From positions 1-64,000 of the forward strand of contig NZ_FWXY01000016.1 in assembly GCF_900176365.1 (NCBI RefSeq): a stretch of DNA of 64,000 nucleotides, given 5' to 3'. Source of the stretch: Desulfocicer vacuolatum DSM 3385. Lineage in GTDB: Bacteria > Desulfobacterota > Desulfobacteria > Desulfobacterales > Desulfobacteraceae. A program made the position numbers and the translations under genes. The notes beneath the pieces were generated by a model. That model had not been told where the DNA came from. It did no database searches and worked only from the letters and a program-made list of their open reading frames with translations. Shown here piece after piece: positions 27,230 to 36,364 of the stretch. The stretch's first letter is position 1. Every line of letters starts with the position of its first letter.

Positions 27230-27550
27230 ATGTATTTAATTTCATTCTATGTCCCCCCGGACCATCTTGAAACGGTGAAAAATGCCCTGTTTAAAAAAGG
27301 TGCCGGAAAAATCGGTCACTACGATGCCTGTGCCTGGCACACCATGGGCCAGGGGCAGTTTCGTCCCCTGGCGGGAAGCCAGCCCTTTAAAGGGGAAGAA
27401 AATATCATTGAACAGTGTGAAGAAGCCAGGGTGGAAATGGTGTGTGAGGATCATATACTCAAAACCGTTCTCCAGGAACTTGTCCGGGTTCACCCCTATG
27501 AAACCCCTGCCTACCATGCCATTCAGGGGGTAACGCTTGAAAATCTGTGA
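27230..27550 (+). CDS. NIF3/YqfO C-terminal-domain-like small protein
   Basis: 106 residues resembling the CutA-like insert domain of NIF3-family (YqfO) proteins as a stand-alone protein: MYLISFYVPPDHLETVKNAL at the start, GAGKIGHYDACAW, GEENIIEQCEEARVEM and VHPYETPAYHA near the end. The H-P-Y-E-T-P-A-Y motif is characteristic. Function is unknown; metal binding has been suggested for the family. The ATG at 27230 has AAGGAAA in front and is preferred to the in-frame start at 27161. The 3' end overlaps the next gene by 14 bases, indicating an operon of four genes ending at 29307. Confidence 0.85.
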   Translation: MYLISFYVPPDHLETVKNALFKKGAGKIGHYDACAWHTMGQGQFRPLAGSQPFKGEENIIEQCEEARVEMVCEDHILKTVLQELVRVHPYETPAYHAIQGVTLENL

Positions 27551-28337
27551 CCATCACGCCCGGGACTACACGGCCCCCTTTGAAACCCGGTTGACCATGG
27601 GCTACTCCACCCTGGATACCCGGGGACTGATCAAAATGGTCAGTATTATGAATTTTCTCCAGGACACAGCTTCGGAACATGCCTCTCATCTGGGTGTTTC
27701 CGGATTTGATCTGGCCCGGCAAAATGCGGCCTGGGTGATATACCGGTATCACATTGAGATTCACTCCCATCCCGGATGGCTGGAAACAGTGACCATGTCC
27801 ACCCACCGCCGTGCCTGGAAAAATCTTTATGAGGTTCGGGAGATTCTCATGAAAACAACGGGTAAAAAAAATCCCTTTATCACCGCCACAACGGCCTGGG
27901 TCATGGTGAATAGAAAAAACCAGCGTCCCTTGCGTCTGGATAAACATCTTCCCCGGGGGATGCTGGCCAGCCCCTTGAGCCGGGATCCATTTCCCCAGCC
28001 CCTGCAACCCTTTGAGCGTGTGGATTTTGAACTTTTTTTCAAGGTGAGAATGCATGATCTTGATCTCAATGACCATGTTAACAATGCCATCTATGTGGAG
28101 TGGGCCGTTGAAACCCTTCCCCGGGAATTTCTGGAAAAATACCGACCGGGAACCGTTGATGTGATTTTTCAAAAACAGGCTTTTTATGGTGATATCATTG
28201 TATCACGCACCCAGATCACCTTCCAGGCAGATCTTTTGCCAATCACCGTACACACCATTGAAAAAAAGACAGACAGGGGAATACTGGCCACCCTCCATGT
28301 CACATGGAGGCATCAAAAGGATGATAAAACGAAATAA
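27537..28337 (+). CDS. Acyl-ACP thioesterase (FatA-like)
   Basis: A 266-residue double-hotdog thioesterase that would release fatty acids from acyl carrier protein. The N-terminal hotdog contains MVSIMNFLQDTASEHAS and the C-terminal hotdog MHDLDLNDHVNNAIYVEW, with the N and H of the family's catalytic region. The length matches bacterial FatA homologues. The likely start is TTG at 27537, with AGGGGG well placed; the next ATG (27597) would remove part of the first beta strand. It overlaps the NIF3-like gene upstream and recX downstream. Confidence 0.88.
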   Translation: MKICDHHARDYTAPFETRLTMGYSTLDTRGLIKMVSIMNFLQDTASEHASHLGVSGFDLARQNAAWVIYRYHIEIHSHPGWLETVTMSTHRRAWKNLYEVREILMKTTGKKNPFITATTAWVMVNRKNQRPLRLDKHLPRGMLASPLSRDPFPQPLQPFERVDFELFFKVRMHDLDLNDHVNNAIYVEWAVETLPREFLEKYRPGTVDVIFQKQAFYGDIIVSRTQITFQADLLPITVHTIEKKTDRGILATLHVTWRHQKDDKTK

Positions 28338-28812
28338 AACCAGTGACATCTCAACTGCCCGGGCCTATAATATCTGTATTAGATTTCTGGCACCCCGCCC
28401 CCGCAGTGAGCAGGAGATACGACGTCATTTAACAAAAAAAGATATTCCGGGCCGGGTGATTGATGACACAATTCAAAGACTCATGGAAACAAACCTGGTT
28501 GACGATGCCGCCTTTGCCCGGATGTTTGTGGAAAGCCGGGAGCGCCACAAACCCAGATCCAAATTTGCCCTGGGATGTGAATTGCGGCAAAAGGGAATCA
28601 AGGACAGCATTATTGACAAAAGTCTTGAAGATATTGACGAGGAAGTGTCAGCCTGGCATGCGGTGCAACCCCGGCTCAGGTCCTGGCAAAGACTGCCCCC
28701 TGATAAATTTAAAAAAAAGCTGTTCAACTATTTACAATACCGGGGATTTGGCTATGGCATCTGTCTGACCACCTGGAACAAGGTGATGCCAGACCCGGAG
28801 GAGCAGCCATAA
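28321..28812 (+). CDS. recX: RecX-family regulatory protein
   Basis: A 163-residue three-helix-repeat protein that modulates RecA filaments. Typical RecX features are the first repeat (ARAYNICIRFLAPRPRSEQEIRRH), the VVDDT-like I-D-D-T-I-Q-R-L linker with LVDDAAFARMFVESR, and the C-terminal FNYLQYRGFGYG. The ATG at 28321 has AAAAGG directly upstream and overlaps the thioesterase end by 17 bases; the frame is open upstream but that part shadows the thioesterase. recA is not in the window. Confidence 0.88.
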   Translation: MIKRNKTSDISTARAYNICIRFLAPRPRSEQEIRRHLTKKDIPGRVIDDTIQRLMETNLVDDAAFARMFVESRERHKPRSKFALGCELRQKGIKDSIIDKSLEDIDEEVSAWHAVQPRLRSWQRLPPDKFKKKLFNYLQYRGFGYGICLTTWNKVMPDPEEQP

Positions 28813-28824
28813 GGATATTTAAAG

Positions 28825-29307
28825 ATGAAAATTAATTTCTTTGCCATTGGCGGCACCATTGACAAGGTCTACTTTGATGCACTGAGCCAATATCATGTGG
28901 GTTCCCCTGCCATTGAAACCATCCTTAAAGATGCCCGGGTGAATTTTGAGTATGAGATCACATCCCTTCTTAAAAAAGACTCCCTGGATATGACCCCCAC
29001 GGACCGAAAGAGCATTTTGGAGGCCATATCCAATGACCCGGCACAATTTATTGTCATCACCCATGGCACAGACACCATGGTGGAAACGGCTATCTCACTG
29101 AAGCCCATCAAAAACAAAACCATTGTTCTCACCGGTGCCATGGAGCCTGCCAAGTTTAAATCCAGTGATGCCGCCTTTAATCTCGGGTCGGCCATTGCAG
29201 CGGTTCAGACCCTGCCGCCCGGGGTGTACATTGCCATGAGCGGCAGGATTTTTGATCCTGAAAAGGTTTCCAAAAATCGTGAAGACAAGCAATTCCAGGA
29301 CAAATAG
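28825..29307 (+). CDS. Single-domain asparaginase-like protein
   Basis: 160 residues covering only the N-terminal domain of type I/II L-asparaginases (normally ~330). Catalytic positions are present: T11 in GGTID, S53 and D55 in DSLDM, T82-D83 in THGTDT, and K149 aligned with the E. coli AnsB lysine in VSK. The C-terminal domain, which contributes residues across the subunit interface, is absent with no frame remnant downstream. Short stand-alone homologues occur in other proteobacteria; the substrate is unproven. It is the last gene of the 27230-29307 unit, 8 bases from the convergent M16 gene. Confidence 0.85.
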   Translation: MKINFFAIGGTIDKVYFDALSQYHVGSPAIETILKDARVNFEYEITSLLKKDSLDMTPTDRKSILEAISNDPAQFIVITHGTDTMVETAISLKPIKNKTIVLTGAMEPAKFKSSDAAFNLGSAIAAVQTLPPGVYIAMSGRIFDPEKVSKNREDKQFQDK

Positions 29308-29315
29308 AGCAAATT

Positions 29316-32207
29316 TCAATGTGCCAGGATTTTCAACCGGGCACGGTTGTCCCTGCCCAGAAATTTGGCAGCCAGTGCGGAGAGCTCTTCCGGGGTAACA
29401 GCATGGTAATCAGAATAAATCTCCCGGGGCCACTGGAGTTGTTCCGGATGATGCCATGAGCCGGACATCACCGATTTAAGCCAGTATCGATTTTTTTTCT
29501 GCATGTCCCGGATATGGGTCAACACAGGGGGCAACACCAGGGCCAGCTCCTTTGCAGTGACCCCCTCGTGGGCCAGATTATCTGCTATTTTTTCCATCTC
29601 CAGCATCACTTGATCTGCCATTTCAGGGGCCGTGGCCACTGTGGCATGGAGCACCCCATACCCCTTGTATGCCTGGGAAGGTTCATTCATGGCATGGGGA
29701 GAATAGGTTACCCCCAGGGTTTCCCGAATCTGTTTTCTCAACCGTTCGGAAAAAATCTGGGCCAGCACATTCAACCGCCGGGTCTGGTGAATATCCCAGA
29801 AATCATCTGATTTAAAGGCAAGGTGAACCAATCCCTTATTAATCCTGGAATCCACTTCGATCACCCTGGCCTGTCCCATGGGGAAGACAGGCTGCCTGGA
29901 CGGGGTGCCATGGAAAGTCAGGTCCCGCATGGGTAAAGACCCCAGATACACGGCGGCAAGAGCCTTAACCTGTTCCGGCACGATATCCCCGGCAATGGAA
30001 ATCTCCAGGGGTGCCCGGTTGAAAAAAGGCATTAACCACCCCTTTATCCCCTCCAGAGTAAGGGCATTCACCGCTTCCATGCCAGGCATTCCAAAACGGT
30101 TATCCCCTCCGGCAAAAAACACATCACCCTCCAGGGCCATCATTCCCTGGGGTGACATGGTGAGTTCTTTGTACATCTGGCCATACCGTTCCCGGGCAAG
30201 ATCAAAGGATGTCTTTCTGAATCCCGGGTCCACAAAACTTGCCTGGAGCAACTGCAATACAAGTTCCACCTCCTTTGCATCGGCCTTGCCGGAAAAAAAG
30301 AAGCTGGTGTGATCCATGCCGAACTCCAGACTCACATCCCGACCGGCCAGGGCCGCTTCCAGGGCGTCCATGTCCAGGGCCCCCATTCCGCTTTCATTGA
30401 CCACACTCTCAGCAATCATGGCAAGTCCGGGCAAAGAAGCCGGTTGGGACTGCTTTCCAGGCCCAAAGTCCACTTTAAAAACAAACTCCCCTTTTTTAAA
30501 ATCACTCTGGCGTAGATTCAAGCGCACCTTGTTTTCAAAATCAATTTGAACAATGCCCGAATCTTCCAGAACCGTTGTAGCTGTTACCTTCCCCGGCGTC
30601 ACAGGTTTTTCAAGATAGGGAAAGGTCTGGAGATGGTCATTGACCCAGGGTTTTACCGGCCGGGCTGCACTTTTTTTATAAGCGGCTGCAATCACAGCCC
30701 CAGGAGAGAGATCCTCCCCGGATATCTCTGCATTACCGGTGACTTTTATCAATAAATGATCTTCATCCCACAGGGAGTAAAAGGCTTTATTGATATCCCC
30801 AAGGGTGAGGCGTTCAATAAAGGGCTTGAGAATTTTCAACTCATTTTCAGGGGATTGAAACACCCGTTGACGATTAATTTCCCGCACAATTTTTCTTGAA
30901 AGCCTTGTACTTTCACGGGATTCAGCACGGTTCACCGCGCTTTCCAGGGACTGAATCACCTCAGCTTTTACCCGGCGAAACTCCTCTGGGGTAAACCCGG
31001 AAACCAGTGCCCGGCGAAGGCTCTTTTCCAGAAAAGCCAGAGAAGCCTGCCACTGCTCCGGATCTGACTCCGATGCCACCACCGTGAAATGGGCATTATG
31101 GAAATAGGTGCCGGAATAGGCACCGGCATCGGAAAAAGGCGCTTTTTGCTGGCTCACGGCCCGGGAAAGACGATTCTGGAGCATCATGTTTCCCAGCTCT
31201 TCAACGGTTCGCTGCTGGTAGGCCTGAAGGGTATCAGGTTTAAAATCAACTTTTTTAACCGTTAAAATGGAAACCTCTGTGTTACCGGCTTCGGGTTCAA
31301 AATGGTAAAATGTTTTAAGACCGGCATGGGGGGTCCACTCATCCGGGGGTAGCAAGTGCACAGGTGCCCGGGGCACCATATCGCTGAAATTCTTTACAAT
31401 TCGCTCTTTTGCCAGCTCAAGATCAAAATCCCCCACCATGACCAGCACCATATTTTCCGGTCGATACCAGGTATCATAAAACGATTTTAACAGGGCATGA
31501 TCCATTTTTTCAAGCACCTCATCCGTGCCAATGGGAAATCGCCGGGAAATCATTGATCCGGGCATTTCAAAGGCCATGGAGGCTTTGAATGTGCGATAGG
31601 ACGCTGAATCACGTTCTCTTTTTTCAGCCAGTATCACCCCCCGTTCCCGCTCCACCTCCTCCGGCAGCAACAATGCCCCCTGGGCATAATCCTTCAAAAC
31701 CCCCAGGGCTTTATCCATGCTTTTACTGTCATTGACAGGCAGGAAAATATCATACACCGTTTCATAAAAACCGGTGTGGGCATTGGCATCGGGACCGAAC
31801 ATCATCCCAATGGATTGAAAGTACTCCACCAGCTCACCGGGTTTATAATGGGTTAAACCGTTAAAAAGCATATGCTCCAGATAATGGGCTGATCCCTGCT
31901 GCCCATCTGCTTCATTCATGGAACCCACCTGGACATCAAGATGCATGCTGATACGATTTTTGGGTGTGGTATTGGCCATCAGCACATAGCGCAGACCATT
32001 TTCAAGTCGGCCTTGAACCAGTGCAGGATCCGGGAGAAGCGTTCCCGTGGTAATTGCAGGGGAAATACTTTTTTTTCCAGGGGAAAAGGATCCCATGGAC
32101 ACCTTATCCTGGGCAAAATCTCCATCATCGATTACAGTAGAACAAGCCGCCATTATCAAGGGCAAAGTTAAAGTCATCAGAAGTGCAAACCATTTTCTAT
32201 TAATCAT
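29316..32207 (-). CDS. M16-family zinc metalloprotease, lipoprotein
   Basis: A 963-residue protease of the pitrilysin/PqqL type. The lipobox LIMAAC puts the lipidated cysteine at C22. The inverted zinc motif is H108-Y-L-E111-H112, and the third ligand should lie in the E-rich stretch VERERGVILAEKRERD. A second, inactive M16 half follows (from about residue 540) and forms the clamshell partner. It should act on peptides in the periplasm, anchored to a membrane. The ATG follows TGGAGG at normal spacing. The gene is monocistronic and convergent with the asparaginase-like gene. Confidence 0.93.
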   Translation of the reverse strand: MINRKWFALLMTLTLPLIMAACSTVIDDGDFAQDKVSMGSFSPGKKSISPAITTGTLLPDPALVQGRLENGLRYVLMANTTPKNRISMHLDVQVGSMNEADGQQGSAHYLEHMLFNGLTHYKPGELVEYFQSIGMMFGPDANAHTGFYETVYDIFLPVNDSKSMDKALGVLKDYAQGALLLPEEVERERGVILAEKRERDSASYRTFKASMAFEMPGSMISRRFPIGTDEVLEKMDHALLKSFYDTWYRPENMVLVMVGDFDLELAKERIVKNFSDMVPRAPVHLLPPDEWTPHAGLKTFYHFEPEAGNTEVSILTVKKVDFKPDTLQAYQQRTVEELGNMMLQNRLSRAVSQQKAPFSDAGAYSGTYFHNAHFTVVASESDPEQWQASLAFLEKSLRRALVSGFTPEEFRRVKAEVIQSLESAVNRAESRESTRLSRKIVREINRQRVFQSPENELKILKPFIERLTLGDINKAFYSLWDEDHLLIKVTGNAEISGEDLSPGAVIAAAYKKSAARPVKPWVNDHLQTFPYLEKPVTPGKVTATTVLEDSGIVQIDFENKVRLNLRQSDFKKGEFVFKVDFGPGKQSQPASLPGLAMIAESVVNESGMGALDMDALEAALAGRDVSLEFGMDHTSFFFSGKADAKEVELVLQLLQASFVDPGFRKTSFDLARERYGQMYKELTMSPQGMMALEGDVFFAGGDNRFGMPGMEAVNALTLEGIKGWLMPFFNRAPLEISIAGDIVPEQVKALAAVYLGSLPMRDLTFHGTPSRQPVFPMGQARVIEVDSRINKGLVHLAFKSDDFWDIHQTRRLNVLAQIFSERLRKQIRETLGVTYSPHAMNEPSQAYKGYGVLHATVATAPEMADQVMLEMEKIADNLAHEGVTAKELALVLPPVLTHIRDMQKKNRYWLKSVMSGSWHHPEQLQWPREIYSDYHAVTPEELSALAAKFLGRDNRARLKILAH

Positions 32208-32648
32208 GACAACGCCTCCAGTGGATACACATTATCCTTCACGGGCAGATGTGATTTTAAAGTTTTTAGAAAAACAAACAGCATCTGTCATTTTGTTTTT
32301 ACCGTTTTCAGAGCAATATTCCCGTTTTTAAAAACCGCTTTCAAAAAATAGCAAACAACTTTCAGGTCAAATGATAGATACCGGAAAAGCAAAACCAATC
32401 CCGATTATTTTATCCACAATAATCATCAATTTTATGCATGGCAAATGGGCAGATTGTTTTTTTAAAGCCACATTAAAAAAAGATGGCCGAAGCACAATGC
32501 TCCGGCCAGATTTATCTATTCTCCAAAAATCAGGAATTTCACATACGGATATATGGATGTTTTTGAGAGCCTGTTTAAAAATTCAAAGACCCAAGGCAAA
32601 TCCCGTGGGATTGCAACCAAGTCATCCATATTTTAAACAGAATCTGAA
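32208..32648. other. Intergenic region between ppiD-like and M16 genes
   Basis: 441 bases, AT-rich, no credible gene. It holds the terminator at 32475-32508 and a short fragment resembling the left end of the dispersed repeat (CACGGGCAGA near 32241). The promoter of the M16 gene should lie between the terminator and 32208. Confidence 0.6.
32475..32508 (-). terminator. Terminator after ppiD-like gene
   Basis: Hairpin GGCCG-A-AGCA / TGCT-C-CGGCC with a 3-base loop (32485-32507); on the minus strand it is followed by ATCTTTTTTT. It lies 140 bases past the ppiD-like stop. Confidence 0.75.
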
Positions 32649-34538
32649 TTATTCCAGAAACCCCGGTTCAATTTCTATGGTACTTTTTTCTTTCAATGCC
32701 GTAATCCAGTCTGCATAGGCCGCGTTTTGTTTCATTGAGAGCAAACTCTTTTTTACGTCATCAAGGTTTTCCTGGACGTTGGCTTCCTCCGGTACCTGTT
32801 GTTCTTTCATGGCAATGAGGTAGTATCCATCATGTCCCTTGAGTACCCCGGGATAAACGGTGTTATCTTTAAGCTGAAAAGCAGCTTCAACAATGTCAGG
32901 ACTCTGCCCCAATTCCGGAATGGTCTCTTTTTTACCAAAAAAAGCTGTTGACTTCAGGGGAAGTGATTTCAAATCTGCCAATGTTTTAAGATCTTTACCC
33001 GGTCCTGCATCATCGAGCCACGCCTGGGCCGCCTCTTTGGCTTTTTTATCCTGAAGTTCCTTTTTAACTGCCATGACCACCTTGTCTTTAACGGTTTCCA
33101 GGGGCAGATCTTCCGGTTCATCTCTGTCAATGGGCTTGATAATGTAAAAAGTATCTTCCACCTCTTTTACATCACTTATTTCCCCCACGGGCAATGACAG
33201 AGCTACACTGGCAAAGGCCGGGGCATTTTCCCCCATTTCCTTTGGCCCTGTGGCATCAAAGGGGCCTTTTTCCAGCACGGTGGCACCGGCAATAAGGCCT
33301 GCCTGCTCCAGATCATCCCCGTCAATGACGGCATCAAAGGCAGTGGATGCCGCAGTGTAAGCAAGGCTCTTAAGGTCTACATTTTCAAGTTTTTTTTCAA
33401 TATCCGGGGTGGCATCTTCCATGGAACGGGTGCTGGCTTCTGTGCGTCCATTGACTTTAATGATGTGCCACCCAAACATGGTTTTCACAGGCTCACTGAT
33501 TTCATTGACAGCCATGGAAAACGCTTTATCACCAAAGGGTTTTACCATGTCATCTTTTTCAAAGCTTCCCAGGTACCCCCCGTTGTCTTTGCTCATGTCC
33601 TGGGAGTATGTTTTGGCAAGCTGAGCAAAATCTTCACCGGCAACGGCCTTGTCATACACTTCCCGGGCCTGTTTTTTTGCAGCATCCACAGCAGCGTCAT
33701 CGGCATCCTCCGCCACCCGGAAAAGAATATGGCTGGCGTCCACCTTTGCAGGCGAAAAAAATTCATCCTTATTGGCAAGATAATAGGCTTCCACTTGATC
33801 CTTTGAAATGGCTGCCTTCCCTTTAAAATCATCGACGCTGAAGCTTAAATACTGCACCGTAACCCTTGGCTTGGACTGATATATTGCTTTATTTTTCTCA
33901 TAATAAGCTTGAATTTGATCTGCTGTGGGGGTCAGTTCCTGAAATGTATCGGGGTCTGAAAATAGATAATTAAGACTTACCTTGGTTTCATTGTCACGGT
34001 ACCATGCCCGGGCTTCAGGGTCTGTCACTTTGATATTTTTCAGCACCAACTCCCTCACCCGGTTCTGGCGAAGTGTTTCCCTGTGACTGGGTTCAAAGGC
34101 CTCAGGACTGAGTCGGTTCAGAGATAACACCCTTCGATAGGTTTCAATGTCAAATTTGCCATCCTTTTGAAATGCCGGGATGGACACCAGGGATGCCTGG
34201 AGCTCTGCATCGGAGACTGTCAATTCAAGGGCATCAGCCTCCTGGGAAATCAACATATCCTCGATGAGTCGATCCATGGCCATTTTTTCAACCTGGAGAA
34301 GTTTGAGCAAGTCATCGTTGAGGTTATCCCCAAAACGCTGGCGCATCTGTTCAATAACATTTTGATGGGATCGTCTAAATGCATCCATTGAGATGGGCAC
34401 ATCATTCACCAGCGCCACCTGACCACCCGTTTTTGATCCCATGGAACCCATTCCCAGAAATACAAAAACAAGGACAATCAGGCCAAGAATAACCTTAATA
34501 ATCCAGGACCCGGTGTTTTCACGCATCAGCCTGAGCAT
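32649..34538 (-). CDS. ppiD: PpiD/SurA-like membrane-anchored peptidyl-prolyl isomerase
   Basis: A 629-residue periplasmic chaperone. The N-terminal membrane helix (IIKVILGLIVLVFVFLGMG) is preceded by few residues, as in PpiD. A SurA_N-like helical domain follows (residues ~35-190), then a parvulin domain (DASHILFRV to FGWHIIKVN, about 262-365) and a second helical and beta region. It helps fold outer-membrane proteins emerging from the Sec translocon. The start ATG has AAGGAG at 7 bases. It stands alone on the minus strand with its own terminator. Confidence 0.9.
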   Translation of the reverse strand: MLRLMRENTGSWIIKVILGLIVLVFVFLGMGSMGSKTGGQVALVNDVPISMDAFRRSHQNVIEQMRQRFGDNLNDDLLKLLQVEKMAMDRLIEDMLISQEADALELTVSDAELQASLVSIPAFQKDGKFDIETYRRVLSLNRLSPEAFEPSHRETLRQNRVRELVLKNIKVTDPEARAWYRDNETKVSLNYLFSDPDTFQELTPTADQIQAYYEKNKAIYQSKPRVTVQYLSFSVDDFKGKAAISKDQVEAYYLANKDEFFSPAKVDASHILFRVAEDADDAAVDAAKKQAREVYDKAVAGEDFAQLAKTYSQDMSKDNGGYLGSFEKDDMVKPFGDKAFSMAVNEISEPVKTMFGWHIIKVNGRTEASTRSMEDATPDIEKKLENVDLKSLAYTAASTAFDAVIDGDDLEQAGLIAGATVLEKGPFDATGPKEMGENAPAFASVALSLPVGEISDVKEVEDTFYIIKPIDRDEPEDLPLETVKDKVVMAVKKELQDKKAKEAAQAWLDDAGPGKDLKTLADLKSLPLKSTAFFGKKETIPELGQSPDIVEAAFQLKDNTVYPGVLKGHDGYYLIAMKEQQVPEEANVQENLDDVKKSLLSMKQNAAYADWITALKEKSTIEIEPGFLE

Positions 34539-34966
34539 ATACTCTCCTTATGCCATTCATAATAATTAATATAGCAATTGCAGATAAACCCGTCACGGTT
34601 GACTTCCAAATATTATTTATTAATAAATAGAGAAAACCGGGCAAAATTCATCCACAACAAAATTTTGAAAATTCAGTGACTCGCCGCATGTTTTATTTAA
34701 ACAAAGAAAGCAATTAACAAATCTGCTTTTTTAACGCGATCTTCAGCCATGTGTCAAGGGTTATATAAGTACCATGGAACATCTCCAATTTCGGGAATCT
34801 CTCATATGATCCCAAAAATAATTTACTCTTTTTTGAAAAATCCCCCCAAAAATGGACACATGGTTCTGGAAAGTGTAAAGCAGAAATAAAGGATGCCGAA
34901 TTCCCATGGCATTGTCAGAACATGCCGCGTGAAAGACAGGCTTTTTACAAAGTTTCAAAATTTATG
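34539..34966. other. Intergenic region upstream of tRNA-Ala genes
   Basis: About 430 bases with no convincing gene. Near 34645-34685 there is a degenerate piece like the repeat's centre (TCCACAACAAAATTTTGAAA). The divergent promoter of the ppiD-like gene should be at the left end. Confidence 0.5.
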
Positions 34967-34995
34967 TTGACAGACGAAGGGATTTCAACTATTAA
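34967..34995 (+). promoter_or_regulatory. Promoter of tRNA-Ala genes
   Basis: TTGACA (34967-34972), exactly 17 bases, then TATTAA (34990-34995), ending 17 bases before the first tRNA. Confidence 0.85.
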
Positions 34996-35012
34996 GGTCT
35001 TGTTTTTCTTGT

Positions 35013-35088
35013 GGGGCTGTAGCTCAGATGGGAGAGCGCATGACTGGCAGTCATGAGGTCAGGGGTTCGATCCCCCTCAGCTCCACCA
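35013..35088 (+). tRNA. tRNA-Ala (GGC), first copy
   Basis: 76 bases including an encoded CCA. The acceptor stem GGGGCTG pairs with CAGCTCC (one G-U). The anticodon stem CATGA/TCATG encloses loop CTGGCAG, giving anticodon GGC (codons GCC/GCU). The T arm contains GGTTCGATCC. Confidence 0.97.
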
Positions 35089-35198
35089 CAATACAATAAA
35101 CAGGTGTGCTTATTTGAATTTTATTTGTGTGCTTGCTAACATTATCCATCACAGATACAATTTAACTGAAATTATTGTATTTTGAATTTATATCTTGT

Positions 35199-35274
35199 GG
35201 GGCTGTAGCTCAGATGGGAGAGCGCATGACTGGCAGTCATGAGGTCAGGGGTTCGATCCCCCTCAGCTCCACCA
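35199..35274 (+). tRNA. tRNA-Ala (GGC), second copy
   Basis: Identical in all 76 bases to the gene at 35013, and the match extends into short flanks (CTTGT before, CAAT after). The 110-base spacer is AT-rich and unrelated, indicating a recent duplication of the tRNA segment or gene conversion. Probably read from the same promoter. Confidence 0.97.
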
Positions 35275-35674
35275 CAATTTTGGATAAATATATTTACCTT
35301 TTTATTTTTCAGGCGCCGTTGTGGGCAGTCTTAACAAATAAAGAGGTTTTTTGTTTTACCCCCTAAAAACAACGTTTTTTTCATTGCCGCACACACCCCC
35401 TCCACGATAAAATACAGACACCTTCCTTTGACTTACAGTTGTTCAGACCTATTTTTAGATAGTAGATGCAAACAAACAGGATCAAAGTAACCCGTGCATC
35501 AACCATTGAACTAAATTTTGGGCTTGTTCATAATTAGGGTCATTTGTGATAATTTTTTAATGCTGAAAAACAATATTTTTAATTACAGCACATTGTGGCC
35601 AATAAAATTTCACATCACATACAGTGACCCAGCTTATGATTATCCCCTGAACTCTTACAAAGGAGGGACAAATC
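35275..35674. other. Intergenic region after tRNA genes
   Basis: 400 AT-rich bases between the tRNA pair and the small lipoprotein gene. No gene, strong hairpin or complete repeat copy seen. A fragment GTTGTGGGCAGTCT near 35319 echoes the repeat centre. Confidence 0.5.
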
Positions 35675-36019
35675 ATGACTGCTTTAAAAACCAGAATTTT
35701 CATTATTTTTTCTCTGTTGTTCCTTACATTGTCTTGCCAAAGCATGGACCTGCAAAACTCAGACGGGGCCTATTATTCCGGCAGACACGCCGGTGCGAAA
35801 CTGGCAAAACAAGACGCACTGAACCACAGATGCACTGATTATAACCGTCAACCATCCAATTTCATGAGGATGCAAATCAAAACCCACTTAAAAGCAGACA
35901 AAACCCACAGATCCCCATCATATATCAAAGGATTTAAATGGGGATATCGTGTTGCTTTCAGGGATTACGCAGATACCTATTGTGGCGGGAATGATTATTC
36001 AGAATTATTGAATCACTAA
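35675..36019 (+). CDS. Small lipoprotein, unknown function
   Basis: A 114-residue protein with a lipoprotein signal: MTALKTRIFIIFSLL, then the lipobox LTLSC, lipidated cysteine C21. The mature ~94 residues contain a hydrophilic domain with GYYSGRHAG-like glycine/aromatic repeats (YYSGRHAGAKLAK and YIKGFKWGYRVAF) and two further cysteines. No family is recognised. A strong AAAGGAGGG ribosome binding site supports real expression. It is isolated between tRNA genes and a repeat-rich intergenic region. Confidence 0.78.
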   Translation: MTALKTRIFIIFSLLFLTLSCQSMDLQNSDGAYYSGRHAGAKLAKQDALNHRCTDYNRQPSNFMRMQIKTHLKADKTHRSPSYIKGFKWGYRVAFRDYADTYCGGNDYSELLNH

Positions 36020-36127
36020 ATCCTGCTGCTCACAAAAATATCCCTATATATTTCCCCCACAAGACAGCCCATGAGGAGAAAAGCCTTTTCATAAAAAAAC
36101 CTTCACAATGGTGTGGCAATTATTTAT

Positions 36128-36182
36128 CTTTGCTGCGAGTGGGCCGAGTTCAGAATACGGTCCGCCCGTGGCGACTATATAA
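36128..36182 (-). repeat. Dispersed palindromic repeat, copy 9 (truncated)
   Basis: CTTTGCTGCGAGTGGGCCGA, then ACGGTCCGCCCGTGGCGACT and TATATAA; left and centre portions on the minus strand. It abuts the second repeat family element. Confidence 0.85.
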
Positions 36183-36185
36183 AAA

Positions 36186-36342
36186 AGCAACTTCCAAATT
36201 TACCTAAGGGGGCACAGCCCCCCGAGGGGCAATGGGAATCGGCCAATTGAGCTGTCTACAGCTCCGGCCGGGACAATTGCCCCTCGGGGGGGGCAGCATA
36301 ATGTCATTTTCTATATTCATTGTGTCCGCCGGGACATGTGGG
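36186..36342 (+). repeat. Second repeat family, copy at 36.2 kb
   Basis: About 157 bases matching 19514-19685. The outer arms CCCCCCGAGGGGCAATGGGA and its near-complement CAATTGCCCCTCGGGGGGGG enclose ATTGAGCTGTCTACAGCTCC, so the RNA or single strand could fold into one long hairpin. The end TGTGTCCGCCGGGACATGT is shared. Confidence 0.82.
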
Positions 36343-36364
36343 GCACACCATTCTTACTCGTTTA

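Larger units (their letters stand above)
36020..36364. other. Repeat-filled intergenic region
   Basis: 345 bases holding one copy of each repeat family (36128-36182 and 36186-36342). No gene. Confidence 0.75.

Noticed and set aside
28186-28320. Extended N-terminus of RecX
   Set aside because: The extension is antisense-free but out of frame within the thioesterase coding region, and the ATG at 28321 has a suitable AAAAGG site and the right family length.
32241-32270. Additional copies of the dispersed repeat at 32.2, 34.6 and 35.3 kb
   Set aside because: Only 10-20 bases match in each; too short to separate from chance without a profile search.
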